A DNA stretch of 29,433 nucleotides from a virus. The notes beneath the pieces are model-generated. The model searched no databases. It was not told the DNA's origin and saw only the letters and a list, made by a program, of their open reading frames with translations. The translations under genes and the position numbers were made by a program. The stretch covers positions 1 to 29,433 of IMG/VR virus record IMGVR_UViG_3300030106_003404. One strand, given 5' to 3'. This document shows, piece by piece, positions 15,123 through 22,893 of the stretch; the stretch's first letter is position 1; every line of letters starts with the position of its first letter.

Positions 15123-16061
15123 TTACGATGTACCTGGAGAACCATAGATTCCCAGAGGGTCAGATACACCAAAACTATACCGCTCTCTAGCTTTATAACG
15201 AACATTACCTGTATCAAAGTCGCCGTCCATAGAAGTTTCAAGCGAAGTACGCTCAAAGTGCTTCATTCCATTTGGAACGTCAGTGATAACAAAGAAAGCG
15301 TTTGTGTCAGTCAAGTAATGATTGACTGAATAGCCTTCTGGTATCGCTCCGTTATTACGGATTGCGTTGATGTCGTTATCTGCTGTTGCAGTACGCAAAT
15401 CCGAATCTAGCAGACGAGTTGCAACAAACTGCAACGCAGGCGGAACAACCAATCGTCTAGGACGAGCCGCAATCAAAAGTCCACGCTCATCAGTAAACGC
15501 CGCAATGTTAATCACTGCATCTTCTAATGAAGTTTCGTTAAGATCAGCCGCTGTCGCAGGACGGTTGCTGTTCTTGCCGCCGCTTACAAGCGGGTGTCCA
15601 TCACCACCAGTTACACCATCGCCAGATGCAGTAAACAGGTTAACCCCGTCACCAGACTGGAATGAGTTGGTGAAACCGTTGTTTAGAGGAAAAGCCGCTT
15701 TTACTTGCTTGGTATACGCCATACCACGAGCCAATGCCTTGGTGTAACGAGCAGATAAAGAATCATAGAGGTTATCCTCCATAGCTTCTTCAGTGATCGA
15801 AAATCCCATTGCAATGGTTTCGTGGTTGTATCTAGCAGTAAAAGACTCCTGCGCTGAGTCGTAGCTAATTGCCGCTCCTTCAGCTTTAACAGGTGCCGCC
15901 GCAAAACCCGAAAGTTTTACTTCCTCTTCAAATGAACGATCTGATGATTCACTTTCATAAATCATCGTATGCTCATCTTCATACTTCTCATACTCTAAGC
16001 CGAACAGGGCATTAAGACCTGGCAACAGCTCTTTGAGCATCTGCGCTCTTGAAATAGCCAT
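15123..16061 (-). CDS. Major capsid protein (HK97 fold)
   Basis: 312 residues: MAISRAQMLKELLPGLNALF, then GLEYEKYEDEHTMIYESESS, EEEVKLSGFAAAPVKAEG (N-arm/E-loop region), MGFSITEEAMEDNLYDSL (spine helix), HPLVSGGKNSNRPATAADLN, RRLVVPPALQFVATRLL and a final HFERTSLETSMDGDFDTGNV with YKARERYSFGVSDPLGIYGS. The whole matches the Mu gpT-like branch of HK97-fold capsid proteins common in marine phages, by recall. No N-terminal scaffold or protease domain is fused; the scaffold is a separate gene upstream. It is followed at once by a strong terminator. Confidence 0.92.
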   Translation of the reverse strand: MAISRAQMLKELLPGLNALFGLEYEKYEDEHTMIYESESSDRSFEEEVKLSGFAAAPVKAEGAAISYDSAQESFTARYNHETIAMGFSITEEAMEDNLYDSLSARYTKALARGMAYTKQVKAAFPLNNGFTNSFQSGDGVNLFTASGDGVTGGDGHPLVSGGKNSNRPATAADLNETSLEDAVINIAAFTDERGLLIAARPRRLVVPPALQFVATRLLDSDLRTATADNDINAIRNNGAIPEGYSVNHYLTDTNAFFVITDVPNGMKHFERTSLETSMDGDFDTGNVRYKARERYSFGVSDPLGIYGSPGTS

Positions 16062-16073
16062 TAGTCAGTCTCC

Positions 16074-16652
16074 TTATATGCCAGTGGTGTTAACGTATAT
16101 ATGTCCTACGTTAAACTTAACGATGACATCTGTAAACGCATCACCCACTGTGCTAGTAGGGCCATCAACAAAGTCAATGATCCTTAACGGCAGTGTGTTA
16201 GTTGTAGCCACAGTGCTAGAATCAACTGCATTCTTACTGCGACCAATTGAGGTTGAACCAGCCGTTTGAACTACAGCCACATTGTTTCCAAGTGTAGTCT
16301 GAGCCAAAGTAGCATCTCCTTGCATACGCATCAGAACATTCGGATCATCAAGAACATACGCCATGATGTCAGAAGCCGCTGTGCTTGCGGGAAAGGTCTG
16401 GTTAAATGTTAGCTGGCTGGTACTAGGATCTGTGTAAGAACAACCCATAAAAACACCAACAGGTGTCAAAGAAGTTGTTCCTGTGTCTTTCTCCACAGTT
16501 CCAGAGCTAACTAATTTTACAAAATCGCCATAAAAAATTGCCGTGCTATAACCACTTGCAATTTTAATGTGGCGAACTTTGCCAGTAAAAGAACCACTAG
16601 CACTTAAAGTGCCTACTGGTTCAGCCCCAGTTGGGGCGGCTGAAGTTGCCAT
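16074..16652 (-). CDS. Capsid-associated protein, possible head decoration
   Basis: 192 residues. The N-terminus is polar (MATSAAPTGAEPVGTLSASG); the rest is beta-rich, with HIKIASGYSTAIFYGDFVKL, GVFMGCSYTD, SDIMAYVLDDPNVLMRMQGD and a C-terminal VIVKFNVGHIYVN. It has no recognisable catalytic residues. Its place directly before the capsid gene, 12 bases away, with a GGAGATGAG ribosome site, is the usual place for a capsid cement or decoration protein. The family is unnamed to me. Confidence 0.72.
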   Translation of the reverse strand: MATSAAPTGAEPVGTLSASGSFTGKVRHIKIASGYSTAIFYGDFVKLVSSGTVEKDTGTTSLTPVGVFMGCSYTDPSTSQLTFNQTFPASTAASDIMAYVLDDPNVLMRMQGDATLAQTTLGNNVAVVQTAGSTSIGRSKNAVDSSTVATTNTLPLRIIDFVDGPTSTVGDAFTDVIVKFNVGHIYVNTTGI

Positions 16653-16691
16653 AACTCATCTCCAAAGATATTAAATTATTAAAAAGAGGAA

Positions 16692-17144
16692 TTATCCTCG
16701 ACCAAAAGTGGTGCGCGTAGTTCGATCAGGTTTGAGGAGAGGCATACGCGGATCATTTTCTTTCATAAAGCTGTTGTCAACAGACTGCATCTGCTGTGAG
16801 GCAACATCTTGATAATGCTTTTGCCTTTGCGCCATTTTTTCTTCTGGAGCTTTGCAAAGCAATAAACCACCTATTTCAATGTTTCCTTCAAAACGAGATT
16901 CAATATCAGACATTACCTGAAGCTCAGGATGATCTTCTGACCTTACAGGTTGCCAACCTTCACGAAACTTCTGTGAAACATTGGTGTTGTCTGAATTTCC
17001 CAGTGTACTGGTTCTAACCCATCTGAAAACCCACCCATCCTGCGGGGCAGGGGTTGGGAGAACGGATGGTGGAACCCATGAATCACTGCTTCTCTCTTCT
17101 ACTTTACGGTCATCCTCAAACCTTGGGGTGCGCTGTTCAGCCAT
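16692..17144 (-). CDS. Head-cluster protein, unknown
   Basis: 150 residues, polar. WVPPSVLPTPAPQDGWVFRW is followed by KFREGWQPVRSEDHPELQVM and a GNIEIGGLLLCKAPEEKMAQ beta hairpin leading into a Gln/Lys helix (QRQKHYQDVASQQMQSVDN); the Arg-rich tail is TTRTTFGRG. I recall it between scaffold and capsid genes of marine phages. A minor head or assembly role is likely by position. Its start overlaps the scaffold stop by one base. Confidence 0.7.
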   Translation of the reverse strand: MAEQRTPRFEDDRKVEERSSDSWVPPSVLPTPAPQDGWVFRWVRTSTLGNSDNTNVSQKFREGWQPVRSEDHPELQVMSDIESRFEGNIEIGGLLLCKAPEEKMAQRQKHYQDVASQQMQSVDNSFMKENDPRMPLLKPDRTTRTTFGRG

Positions 17145-18193
17145 TATCTTAGTTCCTCTTGTATGAGTTGTTTGGCGTATTGTTCATTGGTTAACCCAAG
17201 GCGTTTAGCGAGATTCACCTGGGTCTGCGTTAACTTCACTTTGCGCGGCTTTGCACCATTGTTTCTTGAAGCTGGTGCTACTACCGTCGAACTTCTTCGG
17301 GAAGGTGAAGGGGTCTGCACTTGTTGACCGTCTTCCTCCCCAAAATATTCAGGAAATTTAGCTCGCATAGTGCGATCTATTTCTTGAAAATATTCTTCAG
17401 AATCTGGGTCAAACCCATGATTCTTAACCAGTTTTTCATGAACTCCGTAAGCTAAGGCAGTCATGTCTTTATGCTCTTCATCCCCAAACCAGGGATTGTT
17501 TTTCGCCCACTGCGTTGCTTTCTCAGTCGGCTTAGGAGCCATTTGCTGAGGCTGTTGCATTGGTTGCTGTGCTGGTTGCTGAGGCTGTTGCCCCATAGAC
17601 TGCACATACTGGTCGTATTGTTGCTTTCTTTGGTTAAACTGAGTTTCGTAATTATTGGCTTCCCTAAGCTCAGAATTAGCGTTTAACAACGCATCTTGAG
17701 CTTCCACTACCTTATCAGTCTCCCCCGACTCATAGGCTTCTTTATACTGAGCCTTTGCCTGCTCAACAGCTAAAGCCGCACGATCTTTGATCTGGGTGAC
17801 TAACATAGCCTCCCCATTCTGGATAATGTGCTGATACTGTTGGTTTTGGTTGGCATATTGTTGTGCCACCCGAACTGCTTCTTCACGCATTTTCTCAGCC
17901 GCTTCACGCTGTCTACGCTCTTCGTGTTGCTCGTACTTTAGCTTATTAATGCGCTTCTTTACTTTCTCGCTGTACCCTTCAAGCTCTTCTTCATCTTCTT
18001 GGGAAGATGCCTCTTCTTTCTTGGGAGGTCTGCGATCTTCTGGAGGTCTGTCATCAACCACCTCAAGGTCAAACTCAGGTTGAGTTTCCTCAGTTTCACT
18101 TTGCTTTGTATTGATTTTATGCCGAACTCCTAAAAATTTATCTTCAAAAGAAGTTCTAGCGTCTGTTTGCTCAACTGCTTGTTCTTCGCTCAT
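17144..18193 (-). CDS. Scaffolding protein
   Basis: 349 residues with the composition of a phage scaffold. Residues 1-70 are acidic and disordered; 70-185 form a long charged coiled coil (KKRINKLKYEQHEERRQREA onward); 200-225 are a Gln/Pro/Met-rich linker; 225-290 are a small folded segment (WAKNNPWFGDEEHKDMTALA); the tail is basic and helical (KVKLTQTQVNLAKRLGLTNE). Scaffolds guide capsid assembly and leave before packaging; the basic tail would be the capsid-binding end. Its place between portal and capsid genes is the expected one. No protease domain is visible. Confidence 0.85.
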   Translation of the reverse strand: MSEEQAVEQTDARTSFEDKFLGVRHKINTKQSETEETQPEFDLEVVDDRPPEDRRPPKKEEASSQEDEEELEGYSEKVKKRINKLKYEQHEERRQREAAEKMREEAVRVAQQYANQNQQYQHIIQNGEAMLVTQIKDRAALAVEQAKAQYKEAYESGETDKVVEAQDALLNANSELREANNYETQFNQRKQQYDQYVQSMGQQPQQPAQQPMQQPQQMAPKPTEKATQWAKNNPWFGDEEHKDMTALAYGVHEKLVKNHGFDPDSEEYFQEIDRTMRAKFPEYFGEEDGQQVQTPSPSRRSSTVVAPASRNNGAKPRKVKLTQTQVNLAKRLGLTNEQYAKQLIQEELR

Positions 18194-18564
18194 GCCTTAT
18201 ATACTCCTCTAGGATCATCGACCACAGCCTCAACGCTGTCATCATTGATTAACCTAAACTCTTTACCATGAATTTTAATTCTCGTTCCAGAATAAGAACG
18301 CATGATAATAAAATCGCCTTCTTTACAGTACGCCCCACTTGGGAATCGTTTTTTATCTGCATAAGCGTCCGGCCCTAAAGCCATGACAAAGCCAACAATA
18401 GACCCGATCTCCTCCAAGTATATCGTTTGTTTTGCCTTTATTATTCCGCCTTCCGTTTTTTCATCTGGTTCAGGTAAAGCTATAAGAATCTTATAACCTT
18501 GAGGTTTTGGTAGTTGGTGAGCCTTTTCAGGCTCCATCTCATCAATATCTTTTACTGCTTCCAT
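18190..18564 (-). CDS. GroES-like co-chaperonin (Cpn10 fold)
   Basis: 124 residues. PQGYKILIALPEPDEKTEGG at 21-40 matches the first GroES strand and mobile loop; the loop runs about 33-52 with GGII as the GroEL-contact element. YLEEIGSIVGFVMALGPDAY and the C-terminal GDFIIMRSYSGTRIKIHGKE, then FRLINDDSVEAVV, complete the Cpn10 barrel. The host GroES has about 95 residues; here an N-terminal extension of about 20 is present. As with T4 gp31 it probably replaces GroES on host GroEL to fold the capsid protein; no GroEL gene is seen. It overlaps the scaffold start by 4 bases. Confidence 0.85.
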   Translation of the reverse strand: MEAVKDIDEMEPEKAHQLPKPQGYKILIALPEPDEKTEGGIIKAKQTIYLEEIGSIVGFVMALGPDAYADKKRFPSGAYCKEGDFIIMRSYSGTRIKIHGKEFRLINDDSVEAVVDDPRGVYKA

Positions 18565-18628
18565 GTTACCTACTCTTGCACTGGAAAATGGTGTCCAGAG
18601 CCACCTTGCACCGCCCTATGCGGAGAAA

Positions 18629-18829
18629 CTATACTTCTTCGATTCTTGCATTCAAATCAAGAAGCTCTCGTTCTGCCACTGCCAAGCCTTTAATAATGCC
18701 TGTGCAGTGTTGATATTCACCGAAATCACCACAGCCCCCACCAGAAATATGATCCGACATATCATTCATTTGCTTGCGAATTTCTTCTCTTAGAGTCTCT
18801 AGTGCATTTACAGAAAGACGATCACTCAT
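18629..18829 (-). CDS. Small helical protein next to portal
   Basis: 66 residues in two helices: LSVNALETLREEIRKQMNDM and IIKGLAVAERELLDLNARIE, joined by SGGGCGDFGEYQHCTG with two Cys. Small helical-hairpin proteins of this design follow marine phage portal genes by recall. It overlaps the portal stop by 8 bases. A portal or assembly accessory is plausible; nothing more can be said. A 64-base gap to the co-chaperonin gene holds only its leader. Confidence 0.72.
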   Translation of the reverse strand: MSDRLSVNALETLREEIRKQMNDMSDHISGGGCGDFGEYQHCTGIIKGLAVAERELLDLNARIEEV

Positions 18830-21284
18830 CTTCTATCAAATCTTTTACTAAATCCATTCCCATCTTAGCCCCCTCTATGGCTTCCCTGGAATCAATCTCT
18901 TCTTGCCGAATCGCATCTGAGGCAACCCTAGCCCCGATCTTGGCAGATTCTATTCTTTCTTGACTGTCTATCTTTTCTCTATCAAGCGTTGCTTTCTCTT
19001 GAGCTTTTTGAAGGTCAAGCTGTATTCTAGCCATGTCTGCCTGAGCTTTAGCCATTGCCTTGCCTTCTTCTATAGCAAGCTCACGCTGTTGCATCTGCAC
19101 CACAGGATCTTGCATACGCTTCGCATTCTCTTCTGCCTGAACCATTTGTTGCGCTTTTCCTGTAACCTGTGCGGCGGCTGGAGCAACCAATCTTGATATG
19201 CGTAATTCAATGTCTTCTGGCAATGCTTCATTTGGCGGAGGCAACGCTACACCAAGCTCCTCCTCTATCTTCTGCCTATAGGCAAATGCCAAATGTTCTT
19301 GAATGTGAGCTGACAACTCCGCTTCTACCGCTTTGGCGTTTGGAGCCTTTTGCATCAATTCAAGTATTTGTGGATTTTCTGTTGCCGACATATGTATCTG
19401 GATATGTGCCTCATGATCCTGATAAATAAATGCCTTCACAGGCTCACCCATAATAATGTTCATATTTTCAGAAATAGGATCAACAGGCTTCATGTCGTCC
19501 TCTAAAGGAACAATCTTGTCTGCATCCTGAATGCCAAGCACCTCAAGCATCTGCCTATGAAGCAACGGCATATCATACATCTGAGGTGCCGTGGTCGCTA
19601 ACTGCAATGCCGCCTGGTACTGCATTATTCTTTGTGCCATCGTGCCTGCATTAGGATCAGAAACCGGAATAATATCTACTCTATCATCGAAATCTTCAGA
19701 CACCAGAGGGTCATCAGAAATCTCATAAGGATAAGACTCCGGCCCGTTATCTCTTACTATGTTAGAAAGTATTTTTAATTCTTTGCCTACTGAAGCATGA
19801 ACCCGCGCTTGCACTGCGCTCATCACCTTCATTTCTCTTTCCAGTATTGCCAGCGTAGTGCCAACAGGTGCCTCGCCATTGATGTCTGAGGCTTTCACAT
19901 CTGCGGCTGAAGCAAATCTTCTCCCCTCTGTCACTATGTCTGCTAATAAAGAATAAAGCACATTGCTTGGTTCTTTGTAGGGAAGAAACGTAATGTTATC
20001 CCTGATTGTTCCACCAGGCACATCCACATCCCTGAACTCGCCTGGCATTATAGGAGTATCATCTCCCTTGATCCTAAGACCTCTTGCCTTGAGTCCACCT
20101 GGTAAATTAGCTAACGTGCCTGCATCAACCAGTTGTCTTAATAACGATGTAGCAGACTTAGATAATCCACCAATCATGTGGACTAATCCAAAACCATAAA
20201 ATCCAAATCCAGGCAAGTATTGGTAATGAACAAAATGCTGTCTAGGCAATCGCTTCGGATCATCTTCGTGCCAGTTGCGTCTAATTGCTAATACCTGACT
20301 CGATGACTTATCTATAGTGATAACATAAGGAAGTCCTATCCCTGTAGGCTCTCCTCTTTCTGTATCTTCAAATCCTTTAAGATCAACATCAACGTGCATC
20401 TCAAGTAACGTATGACGATTATCATACTCGTAGTTATCTGAGTCACCCGTTAGCCTGTTATACTTTTCCTGTATGTTGCTTATATCTGGCGTTGGAGCAG
20501 TTAGGTCAACATCCAAATAAAAACCAGATACCTGTAACTTCCTGATTTCATTGGAAGTTTTTTTCATAACATGCGTTGCTCTTTCGCATGTTGTTAGATC
20601 AGATGCGCCGTAGCTAACCACAAAATCTTCTGCTGGAACAAACATAGCACATGGTCTTGCCATATTTGGATCGTAGTAAACTTTCCTAAAGGCGGAGCCT
20701 GCTATTGGCAAAGAGAACAAAAGTTTTTCTGTCTCTGTTCTATACTCCGTCATTCTTTCTGTAATGAGATAGTTTAGGTAATTCTGTACTCGGTGTGCCT
20801 GGCTTGTCTTTTCATCAGACAACTTTCCAACTATACGAGTCTTTACGGGGCCGGAAGCTGGATATATTTCCTGTATGGTTTGTGCCTGAAATCTGACAAC
20901 GGCCTCTGATAACATCGGGTGAAAAACACCACAAGCACCATCCCAAGGTACAGACCTATCCTCAAACTTTAGTCCTAAAAGATCAAGACCCTTCATGTAA
21001 GAGTCTTCCCAATCTGCCCTGCTATCCTTGTCTGCCGCGTAAGCACCTAACAAATCTGATGATAGCTCATACAGGTCACGCTCTTCCATGAACAAGGCTA
21101 AGTTAGATTCGTGACTCATTCCTCCAGTCAATGGATTATCTGGATCAAAGTCTATTAATACACCGCCGTCTTCTGTTTCAATAGATACAGCTTCAGGATT
21201 AACAATCTCTATATCTATGCTTTCTTCTTCGGCTTGTCCCACAAGCTCAGGCAGAAAAGGATTTTGTGCTTTATCTATCGCCAT
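18822..21284 (-). CDS. Portal protein, P22-like
   Basis: 820 residues. Core motifs include DWEDSYMKGLDLLGLKFEDR, SVPWDGACGVFHPMLSEAVV, RMTEYRTETEKLLFSLPIAG, a wing/stem part with FVHYQYLPGFGFYGFGLVHM and SATSLLRQLVDAGTLANLPG, and TTLAILEREMKVMSAVQARV. From about residue 690 to the end it is almost continuous charged helix, like the barrel domain that extends the P22 portal into the capsid. The portal forms the dodecameric DNA gate, holds the terminase and nucleates assembly. P22's portal has about 725 residues, so this one is large. A good AAGGA leader supports the ATG. Confidence 0.9.
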   Translation of the reverse strand: MAIDKAQNPFLPELVGQAEEESIDIEIVNPEAVSIETEDGGVLIDFDPDNPLTGGMSHESNLALFMEERDLYELSSDLLGAYAADKDSRADWEDSYMKGLDLLGLKFEDRSVPWDGACGVFHPMLSEAVVRFQAQTIQEIYPASGPVKTRIVGKLSDEKTSQAHRVQNYLNYLITERMTEYRTETEKLLFSLPIAGSAFRKVYYDPNMARPCAMFVPAEDFVVSYGASDLTTCERATHVMKKTSNEIRKLQVSGFYLDVDLTAPTPDISNIQEKYNRLTGDSDNYEYDNRHTLLEMHVDVDLKGFEDTERGEPTGIGLPYVITIDKSSSQVLAIRRNWHEDDPKRLPRQHFVHYQYLPGFGFYGFGLVHMIGGLSKSATSLLRQLVDAGTLANLPGGLKARGLRIKGDDTPIMPGEFRDVDVPGGTIRDNITFLPYKEPSNVLYSLLADIVTEGRRFASAADVKASDINGEAPVGTTLAILEREMKVMSAVQARVHASVGKELKILSNIVRDNGPESYPYEISDDPLVSEDFDDRVDIIPVSDPNAGTMAQRIMQYQAALQLATTAPQMYDMPLLHRQMLEVLGIQDADKIVPLEDDMKPVDPISENMNIIMGEPVKAFIYQDHEAHIQIHMSATENPQILELMQKAPNAKAVEAELSAHIQEHLAFAYRQKIEEELGVALPPPNEALPEDIELRISRLVAPAAAQVTGKAQQMVQAEENAKRMQDPVVQMQQRELAIEEGKAMAKAQADMARIQLDLQKAQEKATLDREKIDSQERIESAKIGARVASDAIRQEEIDSREAIEGAKMGMDLVKDLIEDE

Positions 21285-21559
21285 TATCTTTTCCTTTTAC
21301 CTGTGGATTTTTTTTCTTTCTGAAATGCGGCTTCTAAAGAAATTTTGCGTTTACGCATTTTCTTTTTTCCATCTTCTGGAGAAATATAAACCACAGCGTT
21401 GTCTCTGATTGTCATGGCTTTTTTTAACACAGCCGCACCACGCTTTATAAGAGCTTTAATATTTTTTGCCTTAGCCGTTTTTTCTAAACATTTGGGGTCT
21501 TGCGGCACCTGAACCTCTTGCAACTGTAGGTTTAATAATTGGCGCACCAGAGGATACAA
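21284..21559 (-). CDS. Small basic protein upstream of portal (start uncertain)
   Basis: The stop is at 21284 next to the portal ATG. The longest version uses TTG at 21559, which has an AGGA 5 bases upstream, but it overlaps the 54-residue ORF by 89 bases in another frame. The residues that look conserved are the C-terminal ones (KALIKRGAAVLKKAMTIRDN, YISPEDGKKK, SLEAAFQKEKKSTGKRKR), so a shorter start is likely: GTG at 21430, ATG at 21415, or an ATT just after the upstream stop with AAGG 8 bases before. Lys/Arg-rich; function unknown. Confidence 0.6.
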   Translation of the reverse strand: MYPLVRQLLNLQLQEVQVPQDPKCLEKTAKAKNIKALIKRGAAVLKKAMTIRDNAVVYISPEDGKKKMRKRKISLEAAFQKEKKSTGKRKR

Positions 21560-21635
21560 AGTTTCCTAGCGTTTCACTTTTCTCTGGAGTGTAGGGAGTG
21601 CCTGCCGATACCTTCTCTTGTTTAACTTTTTTCAT
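21471..21635 (-). CDS. 54-residue ORF ending in a GAARPQMF motif
   Basis: ATG at 21635 has an AGG seven bases upstream and lies four bases past the preceding stop. The peptide starts MKKVKQEKVSAGTPYTPEKS and ends VARGSGAARPQMFRKNG. Tails of the RGxGAAxxGxxF type are frequent in small phage proteins beside portal genes, by recall. It overlaps the next basic ORF in the +1 frame. Its start signal and spacing are better than those of that neighbour, so this one is the more certain gene. Confidence 0.68.
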   Translation of the reverse strand: MKKVKQEKVSAGTPYTPEKSETLGNFVSSGAPIIKPTVARGSGAARPQMFRKNG

Positions 21636-21638
21636 ATC

Positions 21639-22016
21639 TCAACCTTTTCCTCTTCCGCCTTTGACTCCGCCCTTTGTACCCATCTTAGACTTCATCATGC
21701 CGCCCTTATTCGCCTTCTTCATATCAGCTTTTAAGGCACCTGTTAAGCCGCCGCCTGCCATCATTTTGGTGGACATCCTTGGCATTCCCCCCATACGCAT
21801 CATGCGTTTCTCTTCTGGAGACATCATCACCATTCCGCCGCCCATCATCTTGCCTTTACCATCAGCGGCAAACGCTGGAACCATCTTGCCGTCCTTCTTG
21901 ACCATAGGCATTTTGCCACCAGCTTTCATGCCTTTAGCTTTCATCCTGCCGCCTTTCATCATGCCTTTGGTTTTTATCTTACCGCCAGCTTTGTAACCTT
22001 TAGATTTCTTCTTCAT
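21639..22016 (-). CDS. Met/Gly/Lys-rich protein
   Basis: 125 residues from ATG at 22016, chosen because AGAGG lies 6 bases upstream; an adjacent ATG at 22019 is the alternative. 24 of 125 residues are Met and most of the rest Gly or Lys, in phrases such as AGGKIKTKGMMKGGRMKAKG and MMSPEEKRMMRMGGMPRMS. Only MVPAFAADGKG and GLTGALKADMKKA resemble ordinary protein. Such Met/Gly/Lys-rich proteins occur in marine phages by recall. Met clusters can bind Cu(I) or packing partners, which is speculation here. It overlaps the preceding gene by 17 bases. Confidence 0.72.
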   Translation of the reverse strand: MKKKSKGYKAGGKIKTKGMMKGGRMKAKGMKAGGKMPMVKKDGKMVPAFAADGKGKMMGGGMVMMSPEEKRMMRMGGMPRMSTKMMAGGGLTGALKADMKKANKGGMMKSKMGTKGGVKGGRGKG

Positions 22017-22692
22017 CATCAACCTCTGAATATAAGTTATCAAATACCCTGTTTACATCCAGCGTGTAATCCAGATCAGACTTACTATAATGGATATGCT
22101 GGGACGGTCTAAAGTCAGGTGCGCCTTCTCCAGACTCAAACCAAGCTGGATGAGTCACCCTGACACGATTATTCGGTAATGCAATAATGTTCCCTGTCCA
22201 TTCGCCTGCATCAAGCAGTTCCAGAACATGGGATTGTTTGTGTTGTGCAGGATCATCACCAATCTCGGAATCGGTGTAATCCACGGTAAAATAATACTTG
22301 GCGGGATAGAACTCGCCATCAATCTTTGCCAACCAGGGACAAGGTGTACATCTGTCGAGAACATATACTGCATGTGTCCTCGATGAACAGTCCCAGGGTT
22401 GTGCCGCCCATACAGGCATTGGTTCGGGCCACTCCTCAAAAGGGGTATCGCCTACCAGTGCTGTAATTGGCATTCTTGCCCACATAGCCCCGCCATGAAC
22501 ATTGGGTTCATCGTTGTCGTAAGTCTCTGCTCCAGTAAAGATTACCTGAAAGCTCAGACATCGACAGGGTATGGTAGTAACGGCTATTGCCATTGCATGG
22601 ATAAACTCTCCATGATACTTGTTATGATTGTGGGTATATTCCCTACGCACCCAGCACTTGAAGTGCGGGATGTTGCTCTGCAAAAAAGGCAT
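22000..22692 (-). CDS. Conserved 230-residue phage protein
   Basis: MPFLQSNIPHFKCWVRREYT with a very strong leader (AAGGAGG four bases before ATG). Further segments: GEFIHAMAIAVTTIPCRCLS, VHGGAMWARMPITALVGDTP, AQPWDCSSRTHAVYVLDRCT, GEFYPAKYYFTVDYTDSEIG and FRPSQHIHYSKSDLDYTLDV. Six Cys and several His are present but no known metal site is obvious. From memory it is highly conserved in marine phages and always near the terminase and portal genes. A structural or DNA-packaging role is suggested by position only. Confidence 0.8.
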   Translation of the reverse strand: MPFLQSNIPHFKCWVRREYTHNHNKYHGEFIHAMAIAVTTIPCRCLSFQVIFTGAETYDNDEPNVHGGAMWARMPITALVGDTPFEEWPEPMPVWAAQPWDCSSRTHAVYVLDRCTPCPWLAKIDGEFYPAKYYFTVDYTDSEIGDDPAQHKQSHVLELLDAGEWTGNIIALPNNRVRVTHPAWFESGEGAPDFRPSQHIHYSKSDLDYTLDVNRVFDNLYSEVDDEEEI

Positions 22693-22701
22693 GAAGCCTC
22701 C

Positions 22702-22893
22702 TTAGTTAAGAAGTTGCGGTATTATGGAGGAGCCGATTAATATAACGTATAGTCCCCATATCATGGCTTCCAGCCTGGCGAATCGTTTTTCACCAGCCTC
22801 AAGCCTTTCCTGAATATGCTCATACCGTAAAGCACATTCTCTTTCGTGTGCGCTCAGTTCTGCCGCTACGTCTTTAACGTCCATCACCGCCAT
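22702..22893 (-). CDS. Small XhlA-like membrane protein
   Basis: 63 residues: an N-terminal amphipathic helix (VKDVAAELSAHERECALRYE), a charged heptad helix (IQERLEAGEKRFARLEAMIW) and one C-terminal membrane segment (WGLYVILIGSSIIPQLL). This helix-plus-anchor plan matches haemolysin XhlA-type phage membrane proteins, which are associated with holins. It lies near the terminase genes, far from the lysis genes, which is odd for a lysis protein. The start may be the fourth codon. It overlaps the dioxygenase gene by 20 bases. Confidence 0.65.
   Translation of the reverse strand: MAVMDVKDVAAELSAHERECALRYEHIQERLEAGEKRFARLEAMIWGLYVILIGSSIIPQLLN

Noticed and set aside
21471-21490. Programmed -1 frameshift at A AAA AAC near the end of the 54-residue ORF
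   Set aside because: The heptamer is in the right frame, but the -1 frame hits a stop after about ten codons and does not enter the basic ORF, which is in the +1 frame.
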